Origin: Bacillus sp. M6-12
Lineage (GTDB): Bacteria > Bacillota > Bacilli > Bacillales > DSM-1321
Reading direction: 5' to 3'
DNA: 64,000 nucleotides
Assembly (NCBI RefSeq): GCF_002860285.1
Contig: NZ_PGVF01000005.1
Coordinates: 158,907-222,906 of the forward strand
The stretch's first letter is position 1. Each line of letters opens with the position of its first letter. The position numbers and the translations under genes were made by a program. Shown here piece after piece: positions 1-9,211 of the stretch. The notes beneath the pieces were generated by a model. It did no database searches. It was given only the letters and a program-made list of their open reading frames with translations, and was not told the DNA's origin.

Positions 1-303
1 GCTGGGAACCCCTTTTATCGTAAATTCAGGTATATATTTAATTACCGGATCAGTAACAGAAAGCCTTCCTTCCTGCTCGAGCTTCATGATCGCCATTGCG
101 GTAAATGATTTAGATACTGAAGCAATTCCAAAGATGGTTTCGGGTGTGACCAATTCTTTTCTTTCCACATCCCGATATCCAAACCCTTTTTGATATACAA
201 GCTCCCCATTCTTTGAAACAGCAATGGCTGCACCGGGAATATTTTTAGCTTGCATAAGGTTTGTTACATATTCATCCAACTCCTTCTGCCTAAGCTGGTC
301 CAT
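1..303 (-). CDS. Serine hydrolase, beta-lactamase/class C family (partial)
   Basis: N-terminal 101 residues only; the gene runs off the left edge. Translation from the ATG at 303 gives a beta-lactamase-fold serine hydrolase: 'IPGAAIAVSKNGELVY' near residue 22 and the catalytic SxxK box as SVSK at residues 62-65 (ASVSKSFTAM). Family members include penicillin-binding-protein-like esterases and D-aminopeptidases; the substrate cannot be deduced. No signal peptide is visible, which suggests a cytoplasmic enzyme. AGAGGAG lies 7 nt upstream of the start. It follows the 385-963 gene in the same direction. Confidence 0.85.
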   Translation of the reverse strand, partial: MDQLRQKELDEYVTNLMQAKNIPGAAIAVSKNGELVYQKGFGYRDVERKELVTPETIFGIASVSKSFTAMAIMKLEQEGRLSVTDPVIKYIPEFTIKGVPS

Positions 304-384
304 GAAAGTTCTCCTCTTCCCTTTTTCTCTGTTAACCATTATGTATTTTTATCCGATGAACTAAGTATTCTTTTTCAACAGCAA

Positions 385-963
385 TTATGCGGCTTCCACG
401 GATTCTGCAAGCCTAAATATAAAGCTGTATATTAATTGATAGGCTTCTCCGATTGACATTTCTTCTCGAAACCCATCTGCGTAATTTAATGTGAAATTCA
501 CATTCCATAAGCCATCTTCAGGGCTGAATAATAAACTGAAACGCGCCTCTTCTCCATGTAAATGCTCCCGGAAAAAATCCTTAATCGATTTTTCATATTT
601 CTTCTGAAGTCTTAAGCCCAGCAAGGCATCATAGGTTCCAAAAACATCATCCATTTCTAAAGAGACGGCATCCACGCCAATTATGTCTAACCATTTAGAT
701 TCCAGATATATAAACTCATTTTGCTGCAGCTTTAGATAAGAAATCGGCTGGTTTAAAAACTGTGAAGACTCTTCAGAAATAACATTTTCTGATTCTTTAT
801 CACATTTTTCAATATAGGCATCCGCAAAGCGATCTGTCGGGTCGGCTTCTGAAATATTTTCTTTCGAAATCAGTTTATGCTTTACTGCATATGTCCTTTC
901 CTCTTTGAAAAGGGAAAGATTTTGCGGGATAGCTACCAGTTCTTCAATTCGTTTTTTTAACAC
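385..963 (-). CDS. Conserved Bacillaceae hypothetical protein
   Basis: Encodes 192 residues of a soluble protein without signal peptide or membrane segment. I recognise it only as a conserved Bacillaceae family; homologues sometimes carry an unsupported 'aminotransferase' name, and no aminotransferase motif is visible. The open frame reaches a TTG at 999, but AAGGAGG sits 9 nt before the GTG at 963, giving MLKKRIEEL, so 963 is preferred. The gene begins about 40 nt after the Nudix gene and is probably cotranscribed with it. The central region (DVFGTYDALLGLRLQKKY) looks the most constrained. Function unknown. Confidence 0.75.
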   Translation of the reverse strand: MLKKRIEELVAIPQNLSLFKEERTYAVKHKLISKENISEADPTDRFADAYIEKCDKESENVISEESSQFLNQPISYLKLQQNEFIYLESKWLDIIGVDAVSLEMDDVFGTYDALLGLRLQKKYEKSIKDFFREHLHGEEARFSLLFSPEDGLWNVNFTLNYADGFREEMSIGEAYQLIYSFIFRLAESVEAA

Positions 964-1004
964 TAACAGGTTCCTCCTTATAGAATCCATATATGACAAT
1001 AATA

Positions 1005-1664
1005 TCAGATGTTCTTTTCGCGGCCTAACTTAGGACTATCTATAGTGTTTTGTTTGAGTATCTCGATAAAATGAGCCAGGATCCGGGCGGTCATTCCCCA
1101 AATGACCCGGTTTTCGTATATATAAAAGTATTCTTCCAGCTGTCTGGTCCGCCAATTATAATTTTCTCCGCCTACTATTAGTTCAAACGGAAAATCATCT
1201 TCCGGTTCAGCTCTGAAGTTTACCTGATATATTTTAGGGTCCGTTTTCAGTAAAAAGGATAGCGGCACTGTAAAAATGTCGCCTACCTCCGACGGGTTTG
1301 GCTTCAGCTCCTGCGAACTCTTAATTAACCCTATGTAGGGGTATACAATCATTCCAAATGGTGAAATAAGATAATCCAATGGATAAACATCCGTAATGTC
1401 TCCTTGCTTAAGCCCCAATTCTTCTATCGTCTCTCTTATGGCTGCACCTTTTTCATCCTGGTCACTTGGGTCTATTCGACCGCCTGGAAAACAAATTTCA
1501 CCTGGCTGCCGCCTTAATTCGAGTGAACGGATTTCAAATAAAACATGAATACTATCCGCTTTTTCAATCAGCGGCAGCAAAACTGCATACTTGGAAAAAC
1601 TGCCGCTTCCAAGTATGGTAGGTGTATGCGTTTTAATTTTATGTAATACGGATTCCAGCCTCAT
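1005..1664 (-). CDS. Nudix hydrolase, CoA pyrophosphatase (NudL/UPF0035) type
   Basis: A 219-residue Nudix enzyme. RQPGEICFPGGRID (about residues 52-65) is the CoA-binding UPF0035 motif that precedes the Nudix box in CoA pyrophosphatases, and the Nudix helix with REx2EE lies at residues 77-82 (AIRETIEELGL). The family splits CoA or acyl-CoA into phosphopantetheine and 3',5'-ADP and needs Mg or Mn. The frame opens at 1712, but GGAG precedes the ATG at 1664 at proper spacing and the encoded N-terminus (MRLESVLHK) fits the family, so that start is used. It leads a two-gene unit with the hypothetical gene ending at 385. Confidence 0.85.
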   Translation of the reverse strand: MRLESVLHKIKTHTPTILGSGSFSKYAVLLPLIEKADSIHVLFEIRSLELRRQPGEICFPGGRIDPSDQDEKGAAIRETIEELGLKQGDITDVYPLDYLISPFGMIVYPYIGLIKSSQELKPNPSEVGDIFTVPLSFLLKTDPKIYQVNFRAEPEDDFPFELIVGGENYNWRTRQLEEYFYIYENRVIWGMTARILAHFIEILKQNTIDSPKLGREKNI

Positions 1665-1868
1665 TTTTGTCTCCTCTCTCTTTTTTTTGGCAGCTTTGAT
1701 AGCTGCATCCACTCCTATATAAATTGTTTGTATTTGATATCATGCATACCAAATACTCCTCTGGTAAATTATACATCATATTCTTTTACTTCTTCAGGGA
1801 TGAAACTCGGATTTCATAATAATTCCTGCCTAATACATGCTTTTACTTTTATTCCCTTTTTTTCGTAT

Positions 1869-1915
1869 AAAAAAACGGGCTGTCCAGGCAAGTTTGCATT
1901 GCCCGGCTAGCCCGG
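1869..1915 (-). terminator. Rho-independent terminator
   Basis: GC-rich hairpin (arms 1876-1890 and 1901-1915, with internal mismatches) followed on the minus strand by seven U. It lies just downstream of the coiled-coil gene 1946-2284 and separates it from the Nudix operon. Confidence 0.8.
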
Positions 1916-1945
1916 AAAAAATAATCGTACATAACATAATAACGG

Positions 1946-2284
1946 TTATATCATAGAAACCAATGGTTTAACTTCTTCTTTTTCTTTGACTTTATCAATT
2001 TTATCAACAAACATTTGAAACACCTTTTTCTTTTCTTCCAACTCTTTAATCTCTTCCTTTAATTGGTTGTATCTTTGTTCAAAAGGCTTATGGTAAAGCT
2101 CCCGGATGTTTCGGATAATTTCATCGTTCACTGTGGATTGAACAACCTGTTTAGTGATGCTGAATTTATATGTATACACCTGCAATTCGCGTTTCATTTC
2201 CTCATATTCATGGTCAATATCATTCAGCAGGCTGCAAATTTCAATTTTCCATTCTTCCAAAGACTTTTTCACATGATCTTCCAT
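1946..2284 (-). CDS. Hypothetical coiled-coil protein
   Basis: 112 residues, highly charged. The C-terminal half (YNQLKEEIKELEEKKKVFQ, about 72-90) has strong heptad character and the N-terminal half is also helical (SLLNDIDHEYEEMKREL). There is no signal peptide, membrane segment or metal motif. GGGAG precedes the ATG at 2284. It is monocistronic, with a strong terminator just after the stop. I do not recognise a named family; a small cytoplasmic helical-bundle protein is the most that can be said. Confidence 0.6.
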   Translation of the reverse strand: MEDHVKKSLEEWKIEICSLLNDIDHEYEEMKRELQVYTYKFSITKQVVQSTVNDEIIRNIRELYHKPFEQRYNQLKEEIKELEEKKKVFQMFVDKIDKVKEKEEVKPLVSMI

Positions 2285-2314
2285 AAGCCATCTCCCTTTT
2301 CCTTATCCAAATAA

Positions 2315-2670
2315 TCCTTAGATAAAGTGCATTTCCCGCTATTTTACCATTCAAGTTTTTCAGTTACTTTTCTATCGAGTTACATTAATAATACTTTTAA
2401 ACAATGTGCCCGGAATTAAGGGCTAGATAAGCAGCTGAAATTTCCTTGTGTTGCAGAAGAGCTTTATGCTGAAGGTTCAGAAGGATAATTGATTGTGTTG
2501 GATAACTATAATGGTGTTATTCATTAAATGTGAAGCTTATCGGACGGAATGAACCCTTGTTTTTTCTTGCCTGCTCTAACCCTCATTGCAAATGTATCGA
2601 TTAACCGCATTGAAAATAGTTGTCCTTTCTCTCTCTTTTTTGTCATATAGTTAAGAGTGGAGCGTTGTTG
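2315..2670. other. Intergenic region without a recognised gene
   Basis: About 350 bases between two divergently read genes. It is AT-rich with no convincing ORF, tRNA or terminator. It must contain the promoters of the 1946-2284 gene (minus) and of the yqhV-like gene (plus), but neither could be assigned with confidence. Confidence 0.5.
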
Positions 2671-2685
2671 TAAAGGAGGACATGT

Positions 2686-2961
2686 ATGTTTGTTGTAATT
2701 GAAAAAGCTGTACTGCTGATGGTTATGTTAAGATTCATCTCCGGCAGTATTGAAATTTTTGCTGCGGGATTAATGCTTAAACTAAATGATGTTGAAAAAG
2801 CCCTTATTGTAAATAGTTCACTTGCCCTGGTAGGCCCGATAATTATGATCGCTACTACTGCCATCGGGCTGTTAGGTTTGTCCGAAAAGCTTTCATTTAA
2901 TAAAATTGCCTGTATAATTTGCGGTGTTTCATTGATTTTAATAGGCATTAAAATGAAATAA
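2686..2961 (+). CDS. yqhV: YqhV-like small membrane protein (DUF2619)
   Basis: 91 residues with three hydrophobic segments (about 5-27, 41-62 and 70-89). The pattern MLRFISGSIEIFAAGLMLK, then NDVEKAL, then GLLGLSEKLS matches the small Bacillus YqhV family, which is sporulation-associated in B. subtilis; its molecular role is unknown. AAGGAGG lies 6 nt before the ATG at 2686. An overlapping ATG at 2682 is in another frame and soon closes. In B. subtilis yqhV sits next to spoIIIA; here it stands alone. The family call comes from recalled pattern only. Confidence 0.65.
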   Translation: MFVVIEKAVLLMVMLRFISGSIEIFAAGLMLKLNDVEKALIVNSSLALVGPIIMIATTAIGLLGLSEKLSFNKIACIICGVSLILIGIKMK

Positions 2962-2980
2962 TGGGGCTTACAATAAAATA

Positions 2981-2998
2981 CCACTACCTAAGTAGTGG
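2981..2998. terminator. Hairpin between convergent genes, possible terminator
   Basis: Perfect 7-bp stem (CCACTAC/GTAGTGG) with a CTAA loop between convergent yqhV-like and nfo-like genes. The U-tract is weak on both strands, so termination is only probable. Confidence 0.4.
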
Positions 2999-3066
2999 CA
3001 CAGACTTAATGCGGCTGATTTACATCTTTCACGATTCTGTAGCGAGGCATATCATTTATTATTGTT

Positions 3067-3903
3067 TTATTTTCCCCACTTCTCCTTTAACATGGCGATT
3101 TCTTGTTTATGGGTGATACCTTCGTCTGATGGCGTTTCCAGTATAAGCGGGACATTTTTAATGGCAGGGGAAAGGATAAACGCTTCAAAGAGATTTTCAC
3201 TTATATAACCAGTGTTAAAAATATTGGCATGCCTGTCTTTCATAGAGTATGCAGGGTATTTAGAGTTATTCAAATGAATGGCTTTCAGATGTTCGAAATA
3301 TCCCAGTTGCTGACCTTTAGACCAAAATTCTTCAGCATTTTCTTCATTCCATATTCCGCTGGCAAAAGCATGGCAAGTATCCAGACAAAACCCAATCTTT
3401 TCTGAGAAGTCGCACAGATTCCGGACTTGGACGAGCTCTTCCAGCGTGGTCCCCATCGGACCGTGTTTACCAGCGTTGTTTTCCAATAATATCAAGCTAT
3501 CGCCATCCCACTGGCTGAGAACGGTGTTAAGCATTTCTATCATTAATTGATAGCCGGCAAGCTGGTTATTTTCTTCCGTTCTATGCCCAAAGTGGACTAC
3601 CACTCCAATTGAACCGCAGGCTTCCACTATTTCCAAATCGTTTAGCAGAGATTGGATCGTTAATTCTTTTTTAGCTTCAGTCGGTGTAAGGCTTGTTGGA
3701 TATGGGGTATGAGCTATGGAAAGTATTTGGTGTTCCTTGCAAAATTGTTTGCAGTGCTCAGCGCTTGTCTGATCGAAATCTTTAACCGTTAAACTTCTCG
3801 GATTTTTAGGGAAAAATTGATATGCGTCTGCGCTGAAGCTCGCTGCGCGTTTTGCGGCACCTAAATACCCTTCCTTTATACTTACGTGGCAGCCAAATTT
3901 CAT
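3067..3903 (-). CDS. nfo: Endonuclease IV (AP endonuclease family 2)
   Basis: 278 residues. All nine metal and active-site residues of the Nfo TIM barrel can be seen: H65 (AHTPY), H104 (VVHFGH), E141 (LLENNAG), D175 and H178 (CLDTCHAF), H210 (AIHLNNS), D223 and H225 (KDRHAN), E256 (ILETP). The enzyme cuts 5' of abasic sites in base-excision repair using a trinuclear zinc centre. It is a little shorter than B. subtilis Nfo (YqfS, about 297 residues). The start is ATG 3903 with a modest GGGG ribosome site. It stands alone, convergent with the yqhV-like gene. Confidence 0.9.
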   Translation of the reverse strand: MKFGCHVSIKEGYLGAAKRAASFSADAYQFFPKNPRSLTVKDFDQTSAEHCKQFCKEHQILSIAHTPYPTSLTPTEAKKELTIQSLLNDLEIVEACGSIGVVVHFGHRTEENNQLAGYQLMIEMLNTVLSQWDGDSLILLENNAGKHGPMGTTLEELVQVRNLCDFSEKIGFCLDTCHAFASGIWNEENAEEFWSKGQQLGYFEHLKAIHLNNSKYPAYSMKDRHANIFNTGYISENLFEAFILSPAIKNVPLILETPSDEGITHKQEIAMLKEKWGK

Positions 3904-4110
3904 AAGTACCCCGTCCGTTCCGTTAAACTTTTATGAGACTTCCCAGCTAAATTATTTGAAGCATCGCTTTAAATGATGGCGTTTTTCTCTTAATTACGTG
4001 TTTTTCGGTTTTATTCAGTTTGATTTTCGCTAACAACAAACCTTCTGCCGATTAATTCGCCGGTGGAAGCAAAACTATTCTGATCATTCGATTGCTGCTT
4101 TAACATCGAA

Positions 4111-6696
4111 TTACTTCCATTCTCGATGGTTTCTGCCTCTCCTTCGGTTATAACGAGTTGCATGGCAGGCGTCACAAATGGGAAATGGATGATCTAAATG
4201 AAGTTTTTTCCCGCAATGCTTACACTTTTTCTGATAGTTTTTCACTTCAGATTTTAGATGCTCGTGAACTTCATTACTTAGTTCCTCCCTTAGCCTTTCC
4301 CAGTAGCTGGCTTCGGTACGCATATCCAATCGGTACAAAAACAATAGGTGCAGACCTATCGATTTGTAGGAAAGTTCTATTTCTTCAAGGCTCTGCTTTT
4401 TGATTCTTGGTTCAGGAAGATCGGTTCCCCTTACTATTGCCAGCATGGTGTCCTTCCACTGAACAGTTAAGGTTGGCTCTTTTTTTGAAAATGGCAGATG
4501 TAAAAATCCATAAAGATCCATCATGGAAAGGCGTGCTTCTATTTCTGTTCCCCTGATCAATTCATAGAGCTCGCGTTCCTCAGTAAGTGCAGCTTTTTGT
4601 GTCCCCTTAGGGCTCTCAAAGCGTTCCCACAGCTCAAAAAATGTTCCAATATCTCGAAAGTATTTTTGAAAACGTTCAAATACTGCATTAGTCGGTGCAA
4701 TAGCAAACGTTTCTACGTGCTTATCTTCCTGTTCAAGCAGCCGCCTCATGGTTCTGATATCCGAAGTAAAAGCAACTCGACCAATATCATATATACCCTT
4801 TCGTCCGGCACGTCCGGCAATTTGCTTGACTTCCTGGGATGTTAAGCGGCGCCTTCTTGTTCCGTCAAACTTCTCATTTTCCAAAAAAACAATGCGGGCA
4901 ATCGGGAGGTTTAATCCCATCCCAATTGCATCCGTTGAAACTACCACTGACGTTTCTCCCTTTACAAACCGCTGCATCTGCTTAATCCTTGTTTCGGGAG
5001 GCATACTGCCGTAAATCATGCTGACGGAATGGCGGTGTCTTTGAAGCTGGGATGCAGTTTCAAGAACCTGTCTTCTTGAAAAGCATACGAGGGCATCGCC
5101 TTTTCTTGTATTTTTCAGAGAAAATTCTTTTGATTCGACCTCCAGCGGAATATCGCGGGTGTAATCATTAATTTCAATGCTGGATTCTCCCAGCAGCTGG
5201 AGCAGCATTTGCTTAATATTTCGGCTGCCGATAATATGGACTTCTCTGGCATTTGCCTTTGAAATAGCTTTATACCAGGAAAAACCTCTATCCTTGTCAG
5301 CTATCATTTGCGCTTCATCAATTACTACTACTTCGTAAAAATCTTTCTCATGGAACATTTCAACTGTACAGGAAAAGTGGCGGGCAGATGCAGTGATCTT
5401 CTCCTCTTCTCCTGTTTTAAGAGAGCAAGGTACACCATCAGAGTTCAATTTATCATAAACTTCAAGAGCTAATAGCCGCAGCGGAGCAAGGTACAGTCCG
5501 CTTTGTGCCGCTTTCATGCGTGTAAGTGCATGGTGGGTCTTACCGGTATTGGTTTCGCCGATATGAAGAACATAATGAATATTTTGGCCAAGGGAAGGGC
5601 TATACTCCTGTCCAAAAATATCGTCGAGCATCCGGGCTTCTTCGGCTTCTTTCCTTAAAATTGCAGCCTGCTCTTCTGCTATTTTTCGTTCCCGTTCTGC
5701 TATATCCCTTTCGTATATCTCCCGGTGCAACGCCTCATTAAAGGGAATATCTGCAATTGAAAGAAGATCAGATAAAAACTCTTCCTCAAGCCGTGTAAGA
5801 TATTCCTCTATATTAGCTATAATGGAATCTTCCAGCCAATCCATTATCACGGATGCTGTCAAATTTACTGAAAAAGCCTCTCTGTAATCAGAAAGAGTTT
5901 CGGAAGGCAGGATGCCCATCGCCCTCTCTGCCGCAAGCCTGGCAAGATATTCTGTAAGTACCCTTTGGTAACGGTAATAATATGTCTCATATTCAAAAAA
6001 GGTCCGTCCCCATTCAATTGCCTGGTGAATCTCACCAGTTAATTCATCAAAGAATTGGGATACGGTTGAGTAATCCGCTGGGTCAAAGTTTCCTTCAAAC
6101 TCCAGCATTTCTTCCAGTCTAAAAGTGTCTATCGCTTTGTATTTTGTATTGTGTTTGAAGTCTTTAACTAATTGTTTCGCTGCGTAATGCCTTATATACA
6201 AATAAAAAAGCTCATGGTTTTGTTCAAGGATTTCCATAATTGATTTATCAATACTGGAGCGTATAGTTGCCCTTTTATGGGCTAAGGCTTGTTCTTTTTT
6301 TCTTTGAAAAAAATGTTCCCTTGCATCATGGTAAAGCTCGCCCCATGCATGTTCATTATTTGCAAAGGATTGATGTAGCCATTCATGCGCATCGAAGGAT
6401 TGATACTTTCGAATTTCATTGCGGAAAACTTTATTAATGAGTTTTCTGTCTACCCCTTCAATTACAAAGCCTTTCTCTTTGAGATATTCCTTTTTTTCCT
6501 TCTTTGGCACACTATTGGCAGCTTTATTCAGCCAAACATTCATCCAAATGTCCTCGAGATAAGGTCCTCTTTCCGCTAAATACTGTTCAAATGGAGGCAT
6601 TGTTTCCTTTTCCCCAAGGTAACGGTCAATATCGTCGTGGATTTTATGTTTTGTATGTTCTACGGCTTCAGGATAGATAGCAGTTAGTGATTTCAC
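4111..6696 (-). CDS. SUV3-like DExH RNA helicase with C-terminal zinc ribbon
   Basis: 861 residues. Helicase core: motif I GETNTGKT (about residue 380), APLRLLALEV (Ia), motif II DEAQM (about 465), motif VI QIAGRAGR (about 630). GETNTGKT plus DEAQ and the GRAGRKG stretch are typical of the SUV3/SUPV3L1 branch of superfamily 2, which unwinds RNA with degradosome-type partners in mitochondria. The N-terminal 370 residues are helical and charged with no recognised domain. The C-terminus has a CxxC...CxxC zinc ribbon (CKHCGKK, CDACH). The frame opens at 6738, but AAAGGAG sits 7 nt before GTG 6696, the preferred start. No partner nuclease is adjacent. RNA rather than DNA as substrate is inferred from family. 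Confidence 0.8.
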   Translation of the reverse strand: MKSLTAIYPEAVEHTKHKIHDDIDRYLGEKETMPPFEQYLAERGPYLEDIWMNVWLNKAANSVPKKEKKEYLKEKGFVIEGVDRKLINKVFRNEIRKYQSFDAHEWLHQSFANNEHAWGELYHDAREHFFQRKKEQALAHKRATIRSSIDKSIMEILEQNHELFYLYIRHYAAKQLVKDFKHNTKYKAIDTFRLEEMLEFEGNFDPADYSTVSQFFDELTGEIHQAIEWGRTFFEYETYYYRYQRVLTEYLARLAAERAMGILPSETLSDYREAFSVNLTASVIMDWLEDSIIANIEEYLTRLEEEFLSDLLSIADIPFNEALHREIYERDIAERERKIAEEQAAILRKEAEEARMLDDIFGQEYSPSLGQNIHYVLHIGETNTGKTHHALTRMKAAQSGLYLAPLRLLALEVYDKLNSDGVPCSLKTGEEEKITASARHFSCTVEMFHEKDFYEVVVIDEAQMIADKDRGFSWYKAISKANAREVHIIGSRNIKQMLLQLLGESSIEINDYTRDIPLEVESKEFSLKNTRKGDALVCFSRRQVLETASQLQRHRHSVSMIYGSMPPETRIKQMQRFVKGETSVVVSTDAIGMGLNLPIARIVFLENEKFDGTRRRRLTSQEVKQIAGRAGRKGIYDIGRVAFTSDIRTMRRLLEQEDKHVETFAIAPTNAVFERFQKYFRDIGTFFELWERFESPKGTQKAALTEERELYELIRGTEIEARLSMMDLYGFLHLPFSKKEPTLTVQWKDTMLAIVRGTDLPEPRIKKQSLEEIELSYKSIGLHLLFLYRLDMRTEASYWERLREELSNEVHEHLKSEVKNYQKKCKHCGKKLHLDHPFPICDACHATRYNRRRGRNHREWK

Positions 6697-6826
6697 TGGA
6701 TTACTCCTTTGATTGTCGTGTAATCTTATCTTTTGCAATTATTTTTCAGGTATTTACAAAAGTAAATACAATTATGGTTTAATTATTTTCCCAGGTAAGC
6801 TGCCCAATACACATGTAGATAATGAC

Positions 6827-6864
6827 GAAAACACCGGATAAAGGATGAATTCCTTCTTCCGGTG
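6827..6864 (-). terminator. Imperfect hairpin terminator
   Basis: CACCGG/CCGGTG outer stem (6832-6837 with 6859-6864) and an inner AAGGA/TCCTT stem just beyond the CoxG-like stop, with four U following on the minus strand. Confidence 0.5.
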
Positions 6865-6880
6865 CTAGTACTTTTTTTGA

Positions 6881-7333
6881 TTATCCAATCAGTTTCGTAG
6901 CCCTGATTTTACCTGCTACCGCTTCGGCAAGTTCTTTAGCGGTTTCTGGTACAGTTGCTTTGAGAAGGCTATTCGCTACAGGAGCGGTTAATCCCCTGGC
7001 GGTAATATCAAGGCTGCCGGTCATTCGGGTTTGCTGGGGAGAGATAGCTTCTGCTTTAAAAAAGCCTCCCCCGGTAAAGTTCTCATTCAGCCCGGTCAAT
7101 TGGAATCTTACCTCTGATGGCTCATTCCAATCCGTAATTCTCACCTTCATGCTAATTTCCTTCTTCATAATTCCAAGGTCGCTTACAAAGGTCCACGTAG
7201 ATTCTCTGTCAGATAGAATTTCATGGCCGACATATCCCGGAACTAAAGGAGCCCAATTTTCCATTCTGCTTATAAAATCCCAAACAGCCTGAATTGGTAC
7301 AGCTATATTAATTATTTGTAGTCCATTTGGCAA
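6881..7333 (-). CDS. SRPBCC/CoxG-family protein
   Basis: 150 residues of a START/SRPBCC-fold protein of the CoxG type: 'VPIQAVWDFISRMENWAPLVPG' is the usual opening, and GGGFFKAEA with MTGSLDITARGL follows. Members bind hydrophobic ligands; CoxG itself tethers CO dehydrogenase to membranes, but many Bacillus copies have no cox genes nearby, as here, so the role is unknown. The frame opens at an ATG at 7381 without a ribosome site. AGAGGGG lies 7 nt before the TTG at 7333, so a TTG start is preferred. Downstream of the ATL gene. Confidence 0.75.
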   Translation of the reverse strand: MPNGLQIINIAVPIQAVWDFISRMENWAPLVPGYVGHEILSDRESTWTFVSDLGIMKKEISMKVRITDWNEPSEVRFQLTGLNENFTGGGFFKAEAISPQQTRMTGSLDITARGLTAPVANSLLKATVPETAKELAEAVAGKIRATKLIG

Positions 7334-7421
7334 TGCTATCCCCTCTTTCAATAGAACATTCCCTAACAAATTATGAACCACGGGTTGTCATTTAGTACCA
7401 TAATCAGGAACAGAATACTCT

Positions 7422-7733
7422 TTAATCACCTGGATTAAATCTGTATTTTTCCAGGTTTATTAAGCAATGTTCATAAACTTCCACGCCTTCGCTCTGTAAA
7501 AATGATTTTTGGGCGTGGAACGCTTCCTCATCTTTTATTCCTATTTCCCCTTTTGAGTTGATTACTCTATGCCAGGGCAAACTATATTTTTTGCTCATGG
7601 AGTGAAGGATTCTGACAATCTGCCGTGCTCCTCTTGGGCTCCCAGCGAGGCTGGCAATTTGTCCGTATGTCATCACTCTCCCCTCAGGGATGCCTTTTAT
7701 GATTGCTATGGCTCTATCTGTAAAAGTCTCCAT
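7422..7733 (-). CDS. Alkyltransferase-like (ATL) DNA-damage recognition protein
   Basis: 103 residues covering only the Ogt/MGMT DNA-binding domain: helix-turn-helix with arginine finger (GSPRGARQIVRIL) and the active-site loop PWHRV at about residues 53-57, where tryptophan replaces the reactive cysteine of PCHRV. ATL proteins bind O6-alkylguanine, flip and bend it, and hand the site to nucleotide excision repair without transferring the alkyl group. Start ATG 7733 follows a GAGGTAAGG site; the open frame extends seven codons further. Monocistronic, or with the CoxG-like gene downstream. Confidence 0.88.
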   Translation of the reverse strand: METFTDRAIAIIKGIPEGRVMTYGQIASLAGSPRGARQIVRILHSMSKKYSLPWHRVINSKGEIGIKDEEAFHAQKSFLQSEGVEVYEHCLINLEKYRFNPGD

Positions 7734-7861
7734 TACCCTTACCTCACGATTCAATTTTCGTTAGCTGCATTTTTATTTCCCTTTCAGTTTACCCTAAGTC
7801 AAATTACAGGAATAGTATATAGCCTTTTAATAAAGCCTCAATTAAGCAACACATCCTTTTC

Positions 7862-7891
7862 AAAAAGGAAAACCCTTCGAAAAACGAAGGG
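7862..7891 (-). terminator. Rho-independent terminator of speD
   Basis: Seven-base-pair stem CCCTTCG/CGAAGGG (7873-7879 with 7885-7891), five-base loop, then a U-rich tract on the minus strand directly after the speD stop. Confidence 0.85.
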
Positions 7892-7912
7892 CCAAGTATC
7901 TATGGTAACAGG

Positions 7913-8740
7913 TTAATGGTTGTCTAATGATCCTTTGTGTATATTTTTTCCATAAAAAATTTCATCCATTTCCTTAGTCAGCCGATCTGTTATTTCCTCG
8001 ACTTCCTCTGGCTTTAATTTATCCTTGGTAAAGCCGAACAAGTAGTTATTCAAATCAAATTTTCTTAGCTTGCATTTTGTATGGAAGATGTTTTCCTGAT
8101 AGACATTGACATCGATCATGTCATATGATTCTTGAATTTTCTCCGGAATGTAATTTTGGATCGAGCTGATATCATGGTCAATAAAGAGCTTGTGTCCGTT
8201 AATATCCCTTGTAAAGCCTCTAACCCGGTAATCAATTGTCATGATATCTGTGTCAAAGGAATGGATCAGATAGTTCAATGCTTTTAGCGGAGATATTTCC
8301 CCGCATGTAGAAACATCTATGTCTGCTCTAAATGTACTGATTCCTTCATTTGGATCGTATTCCGGATACGTATGGACGGTTATATGGCTTTTATCAAGCT
8401 GCATAACTACGGAATCTGGAAGCGGGCCAGGTGATTCAGCATACGATTCGGTAGGCACTTCCACTACCGGGCCTTCAGAAACCAGTATCGTAACACTTGC
8501 TCCCTGAGGCACGTAATCCTGTTTGGCAATATTTAAAACATGGGCCCCGATAATGTCAGACACGTGCGTTAAAATTTTAGTTAATCTGTTAGCATTATAT
8601 TGTTCATCTATATATTCCAGGTATGCTTCCCGTTCTTCTTTTGATCTGGTATAACAAATATCGTACATATTAAAGCTTAAAGATTTTGTCAGATTATTAA
8701 AGCCATGCAATTCAATCCGCTGCTCTGGTGTTAGTGGCAT
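7913..8740 (-). CDS. speD: S-adenosylmethionine decarboxylase proenzyme
   Basis: 275 residues of the long, Escherichia coli-type SpeD rather than the 120-residue SpeH usual in B. subtilis. The self-cleavage site is [11 protein letters not shown]: serinolysis before Ser118 makes the pyruvoyl cofactor. His123 and Cys146 (STCGEIS) are in the positions expected for catalysis. The product, decarboxylated SAM, is the aminopropyl donor for spermidine. Start ATG 8740 with GGGGG upstream. Monocistronic with its own terminator. No speE or speA is nearby in the window. Confidence 0.93.
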   Translation of the reverse strand: MPLTPEQRIELHGFNNLTKSLSFNMYDICYTRSKEEREAYLEYIDEQYNANRLTKILTHVSDIIGAHVLNIAKQDYVPQGASVTILVSEGPVVEVPTESYAESPGPLPDSVVMQLDKSHITVHTYPEYDPNEGISTFRADIDVSTCGEISPLKALNYLIHSFDTDIMTIDYRVRGFTRDINGHKLFIDHDISSIQNYIPEKIQESYDMIDVNVYQENIFHTKCKLRKFDLNNYLFGFTKDKLKPEEVEEITDRLTKEMDEIFYGKNIHKGSLDNH

Positions 8741-8853
8741 AATTTTATCCCCCTACCTTTTATTTACTATGTACTTTGCCCCGCACTTAAATATTTGTAT
8801 GATACCCAATCTGTTCAATAAAAAACTATCTTATTGCCGGAATAAACTGTACA

Positions 8854-8879
8854 GCAGCTTTCCCATGGAGGAAAGCTGC
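8854..8879. other. Perfect 10-bp hairpin upstream of speD
   Basis: GCAGCTTTCC pairs with GGAAAGCTGC around a six-base loop, about 115 bases upstream of the speD start. No U-tract follows on either strand. It could be part of the speD leader or an operator; nothing else ties it to a function. Confidence 0.4.
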
Positions 8880-9195
8880 CGGTGATGCATTATTACTTTA
8901 CTTCTTTTGCGGGGAAATCTTTACGTTAATTGCTAAATAACATTCTTGGATGGTGAGACTTATACTGCTTAATATCTTGATTTCATGCAGCAATACTCCA
9001 TGTTCGGTAAAGGACAAACTTAGCTCTTCTCAGACTCATGTTATTATCTGGCTTCCAACTGATTTTAATAAATAATCAATGCTGAGATATAGTTATATAA
9101 ATTGTCTTTACGTTACTGGATTCTATTTGCGGATAAACCAAATTTTACAAAGTATTATTTCATCTGCCTGGAGGGAGATTAATATTACTAACCGA
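8880..9195. other. Intergenic region without a recognised gene
   Basis: About 315 AT-rich bases upstream of the spore-protein gene. It should hold a forespore promoter for that gene, but no sigma-G -35/-10 pair could be placed confidently. Confidence 0.4.
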
Positions 9196-9211
9196 CAAGG
9201 AGGTGAAACAC

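Noticed and set aside
1728..1910. 60-codon plus-strand ORF between the Nudix and coiled-coil genes
   Set aside because: It runs into the terminator hairpin and has no ribosome site.
2643..2984. 113-codon minus-strand ORF opposite the yqhV-like gene
   Set aside because: No ribosome site; its composition follows from being antisense to a membrane-protein gene with a clear ribosome site.
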